From positions 1,860,001 to 1,924,000 of the forward strand of contig NZ_CP045118.1 in NCBI RefSeq assembly GCF_009189165.1: a stretch of 64,000 bases of DNA, written 5' to 3'. How positions within the stretch are numbered: position 1 is the stretch's first letter; each line of letters opens with the position of its first letter. Both the position numbers and the translations under genes were made by a program. The notes beneath the pieces were generated by a model. That model had not been told where the DNA came from and ran no database searches. It saw nothing but the letters and a program-made list of their open reading frames with translations. This document shows positions 1 to 11,621 of this stretch, piece by piece. Source of the DNA: Pseudomonas sp. SCB32 (GTDB taxonomy: Bacteria; Pseudomonadota; Gammaproteobacteria; Pseudomonadales; Pseudomonadaceae).

Positions 1-1752
<1,752 letters not shown>

Positions 1753-1753
<1 letters not shown>

Positions 1754-3099
1754 TGACCGCCTATGAAATGAACTTCGATGGTCTGGTCGGACCGACGCAC
1801 AACTACGGCGGCCTGTCCTATGGCAACGTCGCTTCGCAGAGCAACAGCCAGGCGGCGTCCAACCCGCGCGAAGCGGCGAAGCAGGGCCTGTCGAAGATGA
1901 AGGCGCTGATGGAGATGGGCTTCAAGCAGGGCGTGTTCGCCCCGCAGGAGCGCCCGGCCGTTGCCTCGCTGCGCGCCCTGGGCTTCTCCGGCAGCGACGC
2001 CGAGGTGATCGCCAAGGCTGCCAAGGAGGCCATGCCGCTGCTGGCCGCTACCAGCTCGGCGTCCTGCATGTGGACCGCCAACGCGGCCACGGTCAGCCCC
2101 GGCGCTGACACTGCCGATGGCCGCGTGCATTTCACTGCCGCCAACCTGAACTGCAAGTTCCACCGCTCCATCGAGCATCCGCAGACCAGTCGCATCCTTG
2201 CGGCGATGTTCAACGACGAGAAACACTTCGCCCATCACGCCGCCCTGCCGGCGGTCGCCCAGTTCGGCGACGAGGGCGCGGCCAACCACACGCGCTTCTG
2301 CAAGTCCTACGGCGAAGCTGGCGTGGAGTTCTTCGTGTTCGGCCGCAGCGCCTTCGACAGCCGCTTCCCGGCGCCGCAGCGTTACCCGGCGCGGCAGACC
2401 CTGGAAGCCTGCCAGGCGGTAGCCCGTCTGCACGGCCTGAGCGATGACGGCGTGGTCTACGCCCAGCAGAACCCGGCGGTGATCGATCAGGGCGTGTTCC
2501 ACAACGACGTGATCGCGGTGGGTAACGGCGAAGTGCTGTTCCACCACGAAGATGCCTTCCTCGACACCGAGCGCGTGCTGGCCGAACTGCACGACAAGCT
2601 GGGCCGCCGTGGCGGTCGCTTCCAGGCCGTGTGCGTGCCGCGCGACCAGGTCACGGTCGAGGACGCGGTGAAGTCCTACCTGTTCAACAGCCAGCTGCTG
2701 ACCCGCGCCGATGGCAGCATGCTGCTGATCGTCCCGGAGGAGTGCCGCAAGAACGAGCGCGTGTGGAACTACCTGTCGCGCCTGACCGCCGAGGACGGCC
2801 CGATCCGCGAGGTGAAGGTGTTCGACCTCAAGCAGAGCATGCAGAACGGCGGTGGCCCGGCTTGCCTGCGCTTGCGCGTGGCGCTGACCGACAGCGAACT
2901 GGCGGCGGTCAACCCGGGCGTGATCATGACCCCGACCCTGCACGACACCCTGGTCACCTGGGTCGACAAGCATTACCGCGATCGCCTGGCCGAAGCCGAC
3001 CTGGCCGATCCGCAATTGCTGATGGAGTGCCGGACGGCGTTGGATGAATTGAGCCAGATCCTTAAACTGGGCTCGGTTTATCCCTTCCAGCAAAACTGA
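1753..3099 (+). CDS. astB: N-succinylarginine dihydrolase
   Basis: The 448-residue enzyme hydrolyses N2-succinylarginine to N2-succinylornithine, CO2 and two ammonia, step two of AST. The N-terminus [20 protein letters not shown] and the block [14 protein letters not shown], whose cysteine (about Cys371) corresponds to the nucleophile of the amidinotransferase-fold AstB family, identify it. The frame is open further upstream within astD, but the ATG at 1753 is the homologous start and is coupled to the astD stop. The pathway enzymes are cytoplasmic. Synonym aruB. Confidence 0.96.
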
Positions 3100-3108
3100 G
3101 TAACTGAC

Positions 3109-3390
3109 ATGACCGAAAGCCTCCCGCTGATTCTCGAAGACAACAAGGGCGAGCGCCGCGAGACCCACACCGCGCGCCTGGCCATCCGCCTGGAAGGGCG
3201 CGAGCTGTGGCTGGAGGCCGACGGCAAGGGCGGCCTGGTGATCTACGCCGACTCCCATGAGGACGACGCCGAGATCCCGCTGCTGGTGGTGCGCCCGCAG
3301 GCAGTGAACCAATTGGGCCTGACCCTGGAGCTGGAAGCCGCCGAAGTCCACGAACATGGTCCAGACTGTGGGTGTGACCATCACCACTGA
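3109..3390 (+). CDS. Small conserved protein with His/Cys-rich tail in the AST operon
   Basis: This 93-residue protein lies 9 bp after astB and 50 bp before astE, in line with the small uncharacterised gene I recall at the same place in P. aeruginosa (PA0900). It has no signal peptide or membrane segment. The first 75 residues look like a small beta-rich domain (alternating hydrophobics such as [20 protein letters not shown]). It ends in [13 protein letters not shown], with six histidines/cysteines in 13 residues, a plausible metal-binding tail. Function is unknown; its position suggests co-expression with arginine catabolism, and because AstE is a zinc enzyme a metal-handling role can be imagined but is not shown. 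Confidence 0.8.
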   Translation: MTESLPLILEDNKGERRETHTARLAIRLEGRELWLEADGKGGLVIYADSHEDDAEIPLLVVRPQAVNQLGLTLELEAAEVHEHGPDCGCDHHH

Positions 3391-3440
3391 TCGCGGAGTC
3401 CACGGCCCGATCCGGCCGTGGAACTGATGGAGGCGTCCGC

Positions 3441-4439
3441 ATGCTAGCTCTGGGCAAACTGCTCGAACTGACCCTCGCCGGCCGTGAGCCGACGGAAAAG
3501 ATCCAGCTCACCGCGGACGGCACCCGTCTGCACTGGCTGGCCGAAGGCGCCCTGGAAATCAATCCGTCGACCACGCGTGACCAGGGCGGCGACCTGCTGC
3601 TCTCGGCCGGTATCCACGGCAACGAGACCGCGCCCATCGAGTTGCTCGACCGTCTGGTGCAACGCATCGCCCGTGGCGAGCTCAAGCCGGCGACGCGCAT
3701 TCTCATCCTGCTGGGCAACCCCGAGGCCATGCGTCGCGGCGAACGCTACCTGGAGCAGGACATCAACCGCCTGTTCTGTGGCCGCCACGAGGAGGGCAGC
3801 GGCAACGAGGCCCTGCGCGCCTCCGAACTGGAGCGCCTGGCTGCTGCCTTCTTCGTCCGCGAAGGGCGCACCCGCCTGCACTACGACCTGCATACCGCGA
3901 TTCGCGGTTCGAAGATCGAGCAGTTCGCCCTCTATCCCTGGAGCGAGGGCCGCCAGCACTCCCGCGATGAGCTGGCCCGCCTGCGCAGCGCCGGCATCGA
4001 CGCGGTGCTGCTGCAGAGCAAGCCGGGTATCACCTTCAGTGCCTACACCTACAGCCATCTGGGGGCAGAGGCCTTCACTCTCGAGCTGGGCAAGGCGCGG
4101 CCGTTCGGGCAGAACCAGGCAGTCAACCTCGACCGTCTGGAAGTCATGCTGCAAGGCCTGATCCGTGGTGACGCACCGGTAGCCGATGGCGCGCAGCTCA
4201 ATGGTCTGAAGCTGTTCGCCGTGTCCCGCGAGGTGATCAAGCACAGCGACCATTTCCGCCTGCACCTCGACGACGCGGTGGATAACTTCACCGAGCTGGA
4301 CCAGGGCTACCTGCTGGCCGAGGACATCGGCGGCACCCGCTGGATCGTGGAGGAGCGGGGCGCACGGATCATCTTCCCCAACCCTCGGGTGAAGAACGGC
4401 CTGCGCGCCGGCATCCTTGTCGTGCCCACTGAACTCTGA
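3441..4439 (+). CDS. astE: Succinylglutamate desuccinylase
   Basis: This 332-residue zinc carboxypeptidase-like amidohydrolase splits N-succinylglutamate into succinate and glutamate, the last AST step. The M14-type zinc site is seen in GIHGNETAP (His and Glu ligands) and in [10 protein letters not shown] (third ligand His). The aspartoacylase/AstE family signature [20 protein letters not shown] follows; its glutamate is the likely catalytic base. The ATG at 3441 follows TGGAGG. It closes the operon; two palindromes and no further AST gene follow. Confidence 0.96.
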   Translation: MLALGKLLELTLAGREPTEKIQLTADGTRLHWLAEGALEINPSTTRDQGGDLLLSAGIHGNETAPIELLDRLVQRIARGELKPATRILILLGNPEAMRRGERYLEQDINRLFCGRHEEGSGNEALRASELERLAAAFFVREGRTRLHYDLHTAIRGSKIEQFALYPWSEGRQHSRDELARLRSAGIDAVLLQSKPGITFSAYTYSHLGAEAFTLELGKARPFGQNQAVNLDRLEVMLQGLIRGDAPVADGAQLNGLKLFAVSREVIKHSDHFRLHLDDAVDNFTELDQGYLLAEDIGGTRWIVEERGARIIFPNPRVKNGLRAGILVVPTEL

Positions 4440-4450
4440 CACCGACAGGT

Positions 4451-4600
4451 CGCTGGATCCCCGCATTCGCGGGGATGACGGCCATAGGGGCGGTTGGTTT
4501 TCTCCTGTCTTTCCCGCGAACGCGGGAACCCAGAAAGCGTGGCTTGTTCCCGTACCTCCCGGCGCGTAGGGCGTATAACGCTCCGCGTCATACGCCGATT
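4451..4600. repeat. Three intergenic palindromes between astE and ltaE
   Basis: The 335-bp gap holds no convincing gene. It carries ATCCCCGC-attc-GCGGGGAT (4457-4476), TTCCCGC-gaac-GCGGGAA (4511-4528) and GGCGTAT-aacgctccgcgtc-ATACGCC (4570-4596). The first two share a TCCCCGC-GAAC-GCGGGGA core with 20189-20206 upstream of the phosphonate-binding protein gene; the third is of the ATAACGC class seen again near 33.05, 36.8 and 54.4 kb. The first may also terminate the ast operon. Bases 4601-4774 contain only the presumed ltaE promoter region. Confidence 0.6.
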
Positions 4601-4774
4601 GACCTTGGTGTCAGCGTGCTCTGGGCTTGACCCGGCGCCAGTGACGGGCGTGGTGTGGCGGCATACCGCTGCGATCGGTTGTACGCTCTACGAGAGCCGT
4701 GATCCCAGACCTTGTTCCGCCTGTGGCAAGCGCTTAGCATCGGGCCTTTCCGCCTGATGCCCTAGGAGCCCGCC

Positions 4775-5779
4775 ATGTCCCTCATCGACCTTCGCAGCGA
4801 TACCGTCACCCTGCCCACCGCCGGGATGCGCGAGGCCATGGCGCGCGCCGACCTGGGCGATGACGTCTATGGCGAAGACCCCACCGTCAACCGCCTGGAA
4901 GCGACCCTGGCCGAGCGCCTGGGCTTCGCCGCCGCGCTGTTCGTGCCCACCGGCACCATGAGCAACCTGCTCGGGCTGATGGCCCATTGCGGTCGGGGCG
5001 ACGAGTACATCGTCGGCCAGCAGGCGCACACCTATAAATATGAGGGCGGTGGCGCCGCCGTCCTCGGCTCCATCCAGCCGCAGCCCATTGAAGGCGAGGC
5101 CGACGGTACGCTGGACCTGGCCAGGGTCGAGGCGGCAATCAAGCAGGACGACTTCCACTTCGCCCGCACCCGTCTGCTTGCGCTGGAAAACACCATGCAG
5201 GGCAAGGTGCTGCCACAGGCTTATCTCGCCGCCGCGCGGGAAATGACCCGTCGCCGAGGCCTGGCCCTGCACCTGGACGGCGCGCGCCTGTACAACGCAG
5301 CGGTGAAGCTGGGCGTCGACGCCCGCGAGATCACCCGCCACTTCGATTCCGTTTCCGTGTGCCTGTCCAAGGGGCTGGGCGCGCCGGTGGGGTCGGTGCT
5401 GTGCGGCGACGTTGAGCTGATCGGCCGGGCGCGCCGTCTGCGCAAGATGGTCGGCGGTGGCATGCGCCAGGCCGGCGGCCTGGCAGCAGCGGGGCTGTAT
5501 GCGCTGGACCATCAGGTCGAGCGCCTGGCCGAAGACCATGCCAACGCTGAGGCATTGGGGCGTGGTCTGGCTGAACTGGGCTACAGCATCGAGCTGGTGC
5601 AGACCAACATGGTCTACGTCGGCATCGGCGAGCAGGCTGGTGCGCTGGCGACTCACCTTGCTGAACGCGGCATTCGTGTCAGCCCGGCGGCGCGCCTGCG
5701 GCTGGTCACGCACCTCGACGTGAAATCGGCGGACATTCCGCGTATCGTCGAAGCTTTCGCCGCCTTTCGTCGTAACTGA
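4775..5779 (+). CDS. ltaE: Low-specificity L-threonine aldolase
   Basis: This 334-residue PLP enzyme of the beta-eliminating lyase family cleaves L-threonine and L-allo-threonine to glycine and acetaldehyde. The N-terminus DLRSDTVTLPTAGMREAM and DDVYGEDPTVNRLE are hallmarks of the family. The PLP lysine is Lys199 in SVCLSKGLGAPVGS, and HLDGARLYNA carries the aspartate that contacts the pyridine nitrogen. Full length, own transcription unit. The start at 4775 follows AGGAG at the right spacing. Confidence 0.93.
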   Translation: MSLIDLRSDTVTLPTAGMREAMARADLGDDVYGEDPTVNRLEATLAERLGFAAALFVPTGTMSNLLGLMAHCGRGDEYIVGQQAHTYKYEGGGAAVLGSIQPQPIEGEADGTLDLARVEAAIKQDDFHFARTRLLALENTMQGKVLPQAYLAAAREMTRRRGLALHLDGARLYNAAVKLGVDAREITRHFDSVSVCLSKGLGAPVGSVLCGDVELIGRARRLRKMVGGGMRQAGGLAAAGLYALDHQVERLAEDHANAEALGRGLAELGYSIELVQTNMVYVGIGEQAGALATHLAERGIRVSPAARLRLVTHLDVKSADIPRIVEAFAAFRRN

Positions 5780-5901
5780 GCACGCGTGAGGCGCAATAGG
5801 CGCCGTCTATCGCACAAACACACTGTACCGAGCACGCGGGGCCGATCATAATGCGGCCCTTTGCCGGCGATTTGTGGCCGCATTTTTCCGTGGAAGAATC
5901 T

Positions 5902-8526
5902 ATGAAAAGCGCTGAAATCCGTGAAGCCTTCCTCCGCTTCTTCGAAGAGAAGGGGCACACCCGCGTAGCGTCCAGTTCGCTGATCCCCGCGAACGACCCG
6001 ACCCTGCTGTTCACCAACGCAGGTATGAACCAGTTCAAGGACTGCTTCCTGGGCCTGGAAAAGCGCGCCTACACCCGCGCCACCACCAGCCAGAAGTGCG
6101 TACGCGCCGGCGGCAAGCACAACGACCTGGAAAACGTCGGCTACACCGCGCGCCACCACACCTTCTTCGAAATGCTGGGCAACTTCAGCTTCGGCGACTA
6201 CTTCAAGCGCGACGCAATCACCTACGCCTGGGAATTCCTGACCTCCGACAAGTGGCTGAACCTGCCCAAGGAAAAGCTCTGGGTCACCGTCTACGCCAGC
6301 GATGACGAGGCCTACGACATCTGGACCCAGGAAGTCGGCATCCCCGCCGAGCGCATGGTCCGCATCGGCGACAACAAGGGCGCTCCCTACGCGTCGGATA
6401 ACTTCTGGGCGATGGGCGACACCGGTCCCTGCGGCCCGTGCACCGAGATCTTCTTCGACCACGGCGCCGACATCTGGGGCGGCCCGCCCGGTTCGCCGGA
6501 AGAAGACGGCGACCGCTACATCGAGATCTGGAACAACGTATTCATGCAGTTCAACCGCACCGCGGACGGCGTCATGCACCCGCTGCCGGCGCCGAGCGTG
6601 GATACCGGCATGGGTCTTGAGCGCATCAGCGCCGTGCTGCAGCACGTCCACTCGAACTACGAGATCGACCTGTTCCAGAGCCTGCTGCAGGCTTCCGCTG
6701 ACGCCATCGGCTGCGCCAACGACAATGCACCGTCGCTGAAAGTCGTTGCCGACCACATCCGTTCCTGCGGCTTCCTGATTGCCGACGGCGTGCTGCCGTC
6801 CAACGAAGGCCGTGGCTACGTGCTGCGCCGCATCATCCGTCGCGCCTGCCGCCACGGTAACAAGCTGGGCGCCAAGGGCACCTTCTTCCACAAGATCGTC
6901 GCCGCGCTGGTGGGCGAGATGGGCGAGGCCTTCCCGGAGCTCAAGCAGCAGCAGGCGCACATCGAGCGCGTGCTGAAGACCGAGGAAGAACAGTTCGCCA
7001 AGACCCTGGAGCAGGGCCTGAAGATCCTCGAGCAGGATCTGGCCGAGCTGAAGGGCAGCGTCATCCCCGGCAACGTGGTGTTCAAGCTGTACGACACCTA
7101 CGGCTTCCCGGTCGACCTGACCAACGACATCGCCCGCGAGCGCAGCCTGACCCTCGACGAGGAAGGCTTCGAGCGCGAGATGGAGGCCCAGCGTGAGCGC
7201 GCCCGCTCCGCCAGCGCCTTCGGCATGGACTACAACAGCCTGGTGAAAGTCGACGGCGACACCCGCTTCCTCGGCTACCAGGGCGTTTCCGGTGCCGGCC
7301 AGATCATCGCGCTGTTCAAGGACGGCAAGGCCGTCGAGCAGCTGGGTGAAGGCGAGGAGGGCGTTGTCGTCCTTGACCAGACCCCGTTCTACGCCGAATC
7401 CGGCGGCCAGGTCGGCGACTGCGGTTACCTCGCCGGTGCCGGCGTGCGCTTCGACGTGCGCGACACCACCAAGGCCGGCGGCGCCCATCTGCACCACGGC
7501 GTGGTTGCCCAGGGCGGCCTGAGCGTCGGTACCGCGGTGAAGGCCGAGGTCGACGCCAGCGTGCGCCAGGCCACCGCGCTGAACCACTCGGCTACCCACC
7601 TGCTGCACTCCGCGCTGCGCCAGGTACTGGGCGATCACGTCCAGCAGAAGGGCTCGCTGGTCGATAGCCAGCGCCTGCGCTTCGACTTCAGCCACTTCGA
7701 GGCGATCAAGCCCGAGCAGCTGAAGCAGCTGGAAGACATCGTCAACCGCGAAATCCGCAAGAACTCCGAGGTCGAGACCGAGGAGACCGACATCGACACC
7801 GCCAAGGCCAAGGGCGCCACGGCGCTGTTCGGTGAGAAGTACGGCGACCAGGTTCGCGTGCTGAGCATGGGCGGCGATTTCTCCGTCGAGCTGTGTGGCG
7901 GCACCCACGTGTCCCGTACCGGCGACATCGGCCTGTTCAAGATCACCAGCGAAGGCGGCGTGGCTTCCGGCGTGCGTCGTATCGAGGCGGTCACCGGTGC
8001 TGCGGCGCTGGCCTACCTCAACGGCGCGGAAGAGCAGCTCAAGGAAGCGGCCGGCCTGATCAAGGGCAGCCGTGACAACCTGCTGGACAAGCTGTCTGGC
8101 CTGATCGAGCGCAACCGCCAGCTGGAAAAGGAGCTGGAGCAGCTCAAGGCCAAGGCCGCCAGCGCGGCCGGCGACGACCTGGCTTCCTCGGCCATCGAGG
8201 TCAGCGGCGCCAAGGTCCTCGCTGCGCGTCTCGACGGCGTGGACGGCAAGGCGCTGCTGGCGCTGGTCGACCAGCTCAAGAACAAGCTTGGCAGCGGCGT
8301 GATCCTGCTCGGTGGCGTGTTCGAGGAGAAGGTTGTGCTGGTCGCCGGCGTGACCCAGGATCTGACCGCCAAGCTCAAGGCCGGCGATCTGATGAAGCAG
8401 GCCGCTGCGGCCGTGGGTGGGAAGGGCGGTGGTCGCCCGGACATGGCCCAGGGCGGTGGCGTCGATGCCGGCAAGCTGGATGAAGCTCTGGCGCTGGCGC
8501 GTAGTTTTGTCGAACAGGGCCTCTAA
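5902..8526 (+). CDS. alaS: Alanyl-tRNA synthetase
   Basis: The 874-residue class II synthetase charges tRNA-Ala. The N-terminal catalytic core begins [18 protein letters not shown]; motif 2 and 3 regions are present ([36 protein letters not shown]). The editing domain zinc ligands are in [13 protein letters not shown] and [13 protein letters not shown], and the C-terminal glycine-rich end ([15 protein letters not shown]) is typical of the C-Ala domain. The frame is open to an upstream ATG at 5851, but ATG 5902 matches the family N-terminus. lysC and rsmA follow, the usual Pseudomonas order. Confidence 0.97.
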   Translation: MKSAEIREAFLRFFEEKGHTRVASSSLIPANDPTLLFTNAGMNQFKDCFLGLEKRAYTRATTSQKCVRAGGKHNDLENVGYTARHHTFFEMLGNFSFGDYFKRDAITYAWEFLTSDKWLNLPKEKLWVTVYASDDEAYDIWTQEVGIPAERMVRIGDNKGAPYASDNFWAMGDTGPCGPCTEIFFDHGADIWGGPPGSPEEDGDRYIEIWNNVFMQFNRTADGVMHPLPAPSVDTGMGLERISAVLQHVHSNYEIDLFQSLLQASADAIGCANDNAPSLKVVADHIRSCGFLIADGVLPSNEGRGYVLRRIIRRACRHGNKLGAKGTFFHKIVAALVGEMGEAFPELKQQQAHIERVLKTEEEQFAKTLEQGLKILEQDLAELKGSVIPGNVVFKLYDTYGFPVDLTNDIARERSLTLDEEGFEREMEAQRERARSASAFGMDYNSLVKVDGDTRFLGYQGVSGAGQIIALFKDGKAVEQLGEGEEGVVVLDQTPFYAESGGQVGDCGYLAGAGVRFDVRDTTKAGGAHLHHGVVAQGGLSVGTAVKAEVDASVRQATALNHSATHLLHSALRQVLGDHVQQKGSLVDSQRLRFDFSHFEAIKPEQLKQLEDIVNREIRKNSEVETEETDIDTAKAKGATALFGEKYGDQVRVLSMGGDFSVELCGGTHVSRTGDIGLFKITSEGGVASGVRRIEAVTGAAALAYLNGAEEQLKEAAGLIKGSRDNLLDKLSGLIERNRQLEKELEQLKAKAASAAGDDLASSAIEVSGAKVLAARLDGVDGKALLALVDQLKNKLGSGVILLGGVFEEKVVLVAGVTQDLTAKLKAGDLMKQAAAAVGGKGGGRPDMAQGGGVDAGKLDEALALARSFVEQGL

Positions 8527-8627
8527 GGCCCTGAAATACCGGGGCCCGCAGCGCGTCCGGCGGGCCTTGGCAGCATGCGGTGATGCATGTTAAATGGGCG
8601 CCCTTCAGGAATCAGGCGGCTTTTGAA

Positions 8628-9863
8628 ATGGCTTTGATCGTACAGAAGTTTGGAGGGACCTCCGTCGGCACCGTCGAGCGAATCGAGCAGGTGGCCGAGA
8701 AGGTGAAGAAATTCCGTGAGGCGGGCGACGACATCGTCGTAGTGGTGTCCGCCATGAGCGGCGAGACCAATCGCCTGATTGGCCTGGCGAAACAGATCAT
8801 GGACCAGCCGATCCCGCGCGAGCTGGACGTCATGGTCTCCACCGGCGAGCAGGTGACCATCGCGCTGCTGAGCATGGCGCTTATCAAGCGCGGCGTGCCG
8901 GCGGTGTCCTACACCGGCAACCAGGTGCGCATCCTGACCGACAGCTCGCACACCAAGGCGCGCATCCTGAGCATCGACGATGCCAACATCCGCGCAGATC
9001 TGAAGGCCGGCCGCGTCGTCGTGGTCGCAGGCTTCCAGGGTGTGGATGAGCACGGCAACATCACCACCCTCGGCCGTGGTGGCTCCGACACCACCGGCGT
9101 GGCCCTGGCTGCGGCGCTGAAAGCCGACGAGTGCCAGATCTACACTGATGTCGATGGTGTCTACACCACCGACCCGCGCGTAGTGCCGCAGGCGCAGCGC
9201 CTGGACAAGATCACCTTCGAGGAGATGCTGGAAATGGCCAGCCTCGGCTCCAAGGTCCTGCAGATCCGTTCGGTCGAGTTCGCCGGCAAGTACAACGTCC
9301 CGCTGCGCGTGCTGCACAGCTTCCAGGAGGGTCCGGGCACCCTCATTACCCTTGATGAAGAGGAATCCATGGAACAGCCGATCATCTCCGGCATCGCCTT
9401 CAATCGCGACGAAGCCAAGCTGACCATCCGTGGCGTACCGGATACCCCCGGCGTTGCATTCAAGATCCTTGGTCCGATCAGCGCTGCAAATATCGAAGTC
9501 GACATGATCGTGCAGAACGTGGCGCACGATAACACCACCGACTTCACCTTCACCGTGCACCGCAATGACTACCAGGCCGCCCTGGAAATCCTCAAGCAGA
9601 CCGCCACCAGCATCGGTGCGCGCGAAGCTACCGGAGACACCAACATCGCCAAGGTTTCCATCGTCGGTGTCGGCATGCGCTCCCACGCCGGTGTCGCCAG
9701 CCGCATGTTCGAAGCCCTGGCCAAGGAAACCATCAACATCCAGATGATCTCCACCTCGGAAATCAAGGTGTCCGTGGTCATCGAAGAGAAGTATCTCGAG
9801 TTGGCGGTCCGTGCCCTGCACACCGCGTTCGAACTCGACGCCCCTGCCCGACAGGGCGAGTAA
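8628..9863 (+). CDS. lysC: Aspartate kinase (alpha subunit)
   Basis: This 411-residue enzyme phosphorylates aspartate, the first step to lysine, threonine, methionine and diaminopimelate. The kinase domain (MALIVQKFGGTSVGTVERI, TLGRGGSDTTGVALAAAL, YTDVDGVYTTDPR) fills about residues 1-240. Two ACT domains for feedback control follow (GVPDTPGVAFKILG; SIVGVGMRSHAGVASRMF). The frame opens at 8580, but ATG 8628 gives the family N-terminus. A likely internal start for a beta subunit lies at 9369. It is 101 bp downstream of alaS; a terminator follows the stop. Confidence 0.96.
   Translation: MALIVQKFGGTSVGTVERIEQVAEKVKKFREAGDDIVVVVSAMSGETNRLIGLAKQIMDQPIPRELDVMVSTGEQVTIALLSMALIKRGVPAVSYTGNQVRILTDSSHTKARILSIDDANIRADLKAGRVVVVAGFQGVDEHGNITTLGRGGSDTTGVALAAALKADECQIYTDVDGVYTTDPRVVPQAQRLDKITFEEMLEMASLGSKVLQIRSVEFAGKYNVPLRVLHSFQEGPGTLITLDEEESMEQPIISGIAFNRDEAKLTIRGVPDTPGVAFKILGPISAANIEVDMIVQNVAHDNTTDFTFTVHRNDYQAALEILKQTATSIGAREATGDTNIAKVSIVGVGMRSHAGVASRMFEALAKETINIQMISTSEIKVSVVIEEKYLELAVRALHTAFELDAPARQGE
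9369..9863 (+). other. Probable internal translation start for aspartate kinase beta subunit
   Basis: Within lysC, codon 248 is an ATG preceded by a purine run (GAAGAGGAATCC) that can act as a ribosome binding site. It opens a 164-residue in-frame product, MEQPIISGIAFNRDEAK onward, made only of the two ACT domains. In several bacteria with alpha2-beta2 aspartate kinases (Corynebacterium, Bacillus) the beta subunit starts at the homologous methionine. Equivalence here is inferred from position and sequence. Confidence 0.55.
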
Positions 9864-9877
9864 GGCGGGATATATCG

Positions 9878-9913
9878 AAAGGCGCGGCTACCCCGCGCCT
9901 TTTGTCGTTTTTG
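9878..9913 (+). terminator. Rho-independent terminator after lysC
   Basis: The stem AAAGGCGCGG / CCGCGCCTTT (9878-9887 with 9893-9902) with a five-base loop is followed by a T-rich tail. It separates lysC from rsmA, so rsmA needs its own promoter or read-through. Confidence 0.8.
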
Positions 9914-9925
9914 ACTGGCTGACAG

Positions 9926-9953
9926 GAACTTTCTTTCCGGCAGGACTGGTCAA
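9926..9953 (+). promoter_or_regulatory. Possible AlgU (sigma-22)-type promoter of rsmA
   Basis: GAACTT at 9926-9931 is followed after 18 bases by TCAA (9950-9953), near the AlgU consensus GAACTT-N16/17-TCnnA. It lies about 95 bp upstream of the rsmA ATG. P. aeruginosa rsmA is known to have AlgU-linked expression; the spacer here is one base long, so this is tentative. Confidence 0.35.
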
Positions 9954-10047
9954 TACTTGGGTGAAGGATTCGCGCACTTGATCTATACGAATCTGCCACC
10001 ATTTCTTTTTTGCAGACTGCTTATCCGTTACACGTAAGGAGAAAGGA

Positions 10048-10233
10048 ATGCTGATTCTGACTCGCCGGGTCGGAGAGACCCTGATGGTCGGTGATGACGT
10101 CACCGTGACTGTGCTGGGCGTCAAAGGAAATCAGGTGCGTATCGGTGTGAATGCACCGAAGGAAGTTGCTGTGCACCGTGAGGAAATCTACCAGCGCATC
10201 CAGAAAGAGAAAGACCAAGAACCAAACCATTAA
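10048..10233 (+). CDS. rsmA: Carbon storage regulator RsmA/CsrA
   Basis: The 61-residue RNA-binding protein begins [17 protein letters not shown], the near-invariant CsrA start, and contains the RNA-contact block [12 protein letters not shown]. As a dimer it binds GGA motifs in hairpin loops of 5' leaders and controls translation, under the GacS/GacA-RsmY/Z system. A strong Shine-Dalgarno (AAGGAGAAAGGA) precedes the ATG. It sits between the lysC terminator and tRNA-Ser, as in other pseudomonads. Confidence 0.97.
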   Translation: MLILTRRVGETLMVGDDVTVTVLGVKGNQVRIGVNAPKEVAVHREEIYQRIQKEKDQEPNH

Positions 10234-10293
10234 TTTTTCTAAAATTTTTCTTTGCAAACGGGGAAAACATGGATATCATGCGCCCCGTGTTGC

Positions 10294-10386
<93 letters not shown>

Positions 10387-10493
10387 GCATCCTCTGGTGC
10401 GATGAGTTGTCCGGTTACGTAAGTGACTGAAAAGATTGAAAAATCTTGTTGACAGGTCAGAAAAATCGCTCTAGAATTTGCGCCCTCATCAGC

Positions 10494-10570
10494 GCACTCA
10501 TAGCTCAGCTGGATAGAGTACTCGGCTACGAACCGAGCGGTCGGAGGTTCGAATCCTCCTGAGTGCGCCA
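10494..10570 (+). tRNA. tRNA-Arg (ACG), copy 1
   Basis: A 77-nt tRNA: acceptor GCACTCA/TGAGTGC, D arm AGCTCAGCTGGATAGAGT, anticodon loop CTACGAA (ACG, read as ICG), T loop GTTCGAATC, discriminator G and encoded CCA. Confidence 0.97.
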
Positions 10571-10668
10571 TATACGAGGCAACGTGAAAGCGGGGCTTCA
10601 GTGGCGAAAGGACTGAAAGGTCATTAGCTGCAACCAGTTGGTAAATCTGGTTAAACTTTGCCAACGAC

Positions 10669-10745
10669 GCACTCATAGCTCAGCTGGATAGAGTACTCGG
10701 CTACGAACCGAGCGGTCGGAGGTTCGAATCCTCCTGAGTGCGCCA
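10669..10745 (+). tRNA. tRNA-Arg (ACG), copy 2
   Basis: Identical over 77 nt to the copy at 10494-10570, 98 bp downstream. It is probably in the same transcript, which ends at the terminator at 10751. Confidence 0.97.
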
Positions 10746-10750
10746 CATAC

Positions 10751-10784
10751 AAAAGGGCCTGCAGAAATGCAGGCCCTTTTTCTT
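10751..10784 (+). terminator. Rho-independent terminator of the tRNA cluster
   Basis: AAAAGGGCCTGCA-gaaa-TGCAGGCCCTTTTTCTTT: a near-perfect GC-rich stem with a T tract, 5 bp after the second tRNA-Arg. It also faces the converging gene on the minus strand. Confidence 0.9.
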
Positions 10785-10813
10785 TGCCTTCGAAAAAGTA
10801 TGGGGCAGCGCAT

Positions 10814-11338
10814 TCAACGCTTCGCCTTGCCCGTCACGCAGCCGTCCTCGTCGAAGGTCACGGTACGCGCGCCATGCTTCTTGTCCGCTTCGTAGTGATA
10901 GCGCATCGTCTCATTGTGCTGGCTGACCCTGTCGGGTCTTCCCAGGGCGCTCTCCACGTCTCCACGCGTCATTCCCGTCTTCACGCGGCCCTCGATGATC
11001 GCTTTGCGCCGTGCGCTGCCTGTGACGCGATTGCCGCAGCCATTCTGCTGTTCGCCTACGACCACGACAGCCTCGTGCGCGCCTTCCTTGCCCTGGCCTT
11101 TGCTGCGCGCCTGTGGCTTTTGTGGCGCGGACTCCTTTGGGATCGCCATCGGCACCGGATCGCCGCTGCCCGGTGTGGGATTGCTCGCTTCCTGGATATC
11201 CTGCTGCCGTTCCACAGGGCAGCCATACTGACTGAACAGCACGCTGCCATCGGCCGCAGTACAGCGGAACACCAAGGCCGCCTCGCTGGTTGGTACGAGT
11301 GAAATCAGGAGTGAACAGAGCAGGGTGGGCAGGCGCAT
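10814..11338 (-). CDS. Secreted DUF4124-like protein with a BamE/SmpA-like C-terminus
   Basis: This 174-residue protein has a Sec signal peptide (MRLPTLLCSLLISLVPTSEA, cleavage after residue 20). The following block, FRCTAADGSVLFSQYGCP, resembles DUF4124. A Pro/Lys/Gln-rich linker (about residues 50-85) leads to a C-terminal region, IIEGRVKTGMTRGDVESALG and RPDRVSQHNETMRYHYE, which resembles the small SmpA/BamE-like fold. A periplasmic location is expected; no function is known to me. It converges on the tRNA cluster and diverges from mgtE. Confidence 0.75.
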   Translation of the reverse strand: MRLPTLLCSLLISLVPTSEAALVFRCTAADGSVLFSQYGCPVERQQDIQEASNPTPGSGDPVPMAIPKESAPQKPQARSKGQGKEGAHEAVVVVGEQQNGCGNRVTGSARRKAIIEGRVKTGMTRGDVESALGRPDRVSQHNETMRYHYEADKKHGARTVTFDEDGCVTGKAKR

Positions 11339-11560
11339 GGATTCCTCCGTGATGGCGGGTCTGCCTGCAGCCTAGGAGTAGAAATTGTCAGTCGGAGCCG
11401 GGTGTCCTGTGGGAGCTTTCGGGCGTCGAACCGGGCAGTGATTCGGCAGTGAACTTCCGCCTGCAAGCGATTGTTCTTGCCGCGATTTTGTAACGCCTAT
11501 TACACCCCGGAGTGTTATCATTTCCCGCATCTGCCCTCGATGGGCGCATGGGACACCACC

Positions 11561-11620
11561 ATGGACTTACCCAGTAGTTACTCAGAACCCCGATTGCGTA
11601 CACACGACCTGATGTATTGA
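11561..11620 (+). CDS. Possible 19-residue leader peptide upstream of mgtE
   Basis: An ATG at 11561 opens a short frame, MDLPSSYSEPRLRTHDLMY, ending in TGA at 11618-11620, just before a hairpin in front of the mgtE start. Acidic residues followed by prolines (MD-P, EP) recall Mg2+-sensing leader peptides such as MgtL, where such codons make ribosomes stall or fall off at low Mg2+. No strong Shine-Dalgarno is seen (GGGA about 9 bases upstream), so translation is uncertain. Confidence 0.3.
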   Translation: MDLPSSYSEPRLRTHDLMY

Positions 11621-11621
11621 T

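Noticed and set aside
10494..10745. Duplicate tRNA-Arg genes as an attachment site of a genomic island
   Set aside because: Both are complete copies with different flanks, no integrase nearby, and downstream genes (mgtE) are core Pseudomonas genes; a simple tRNA duplication is enough.
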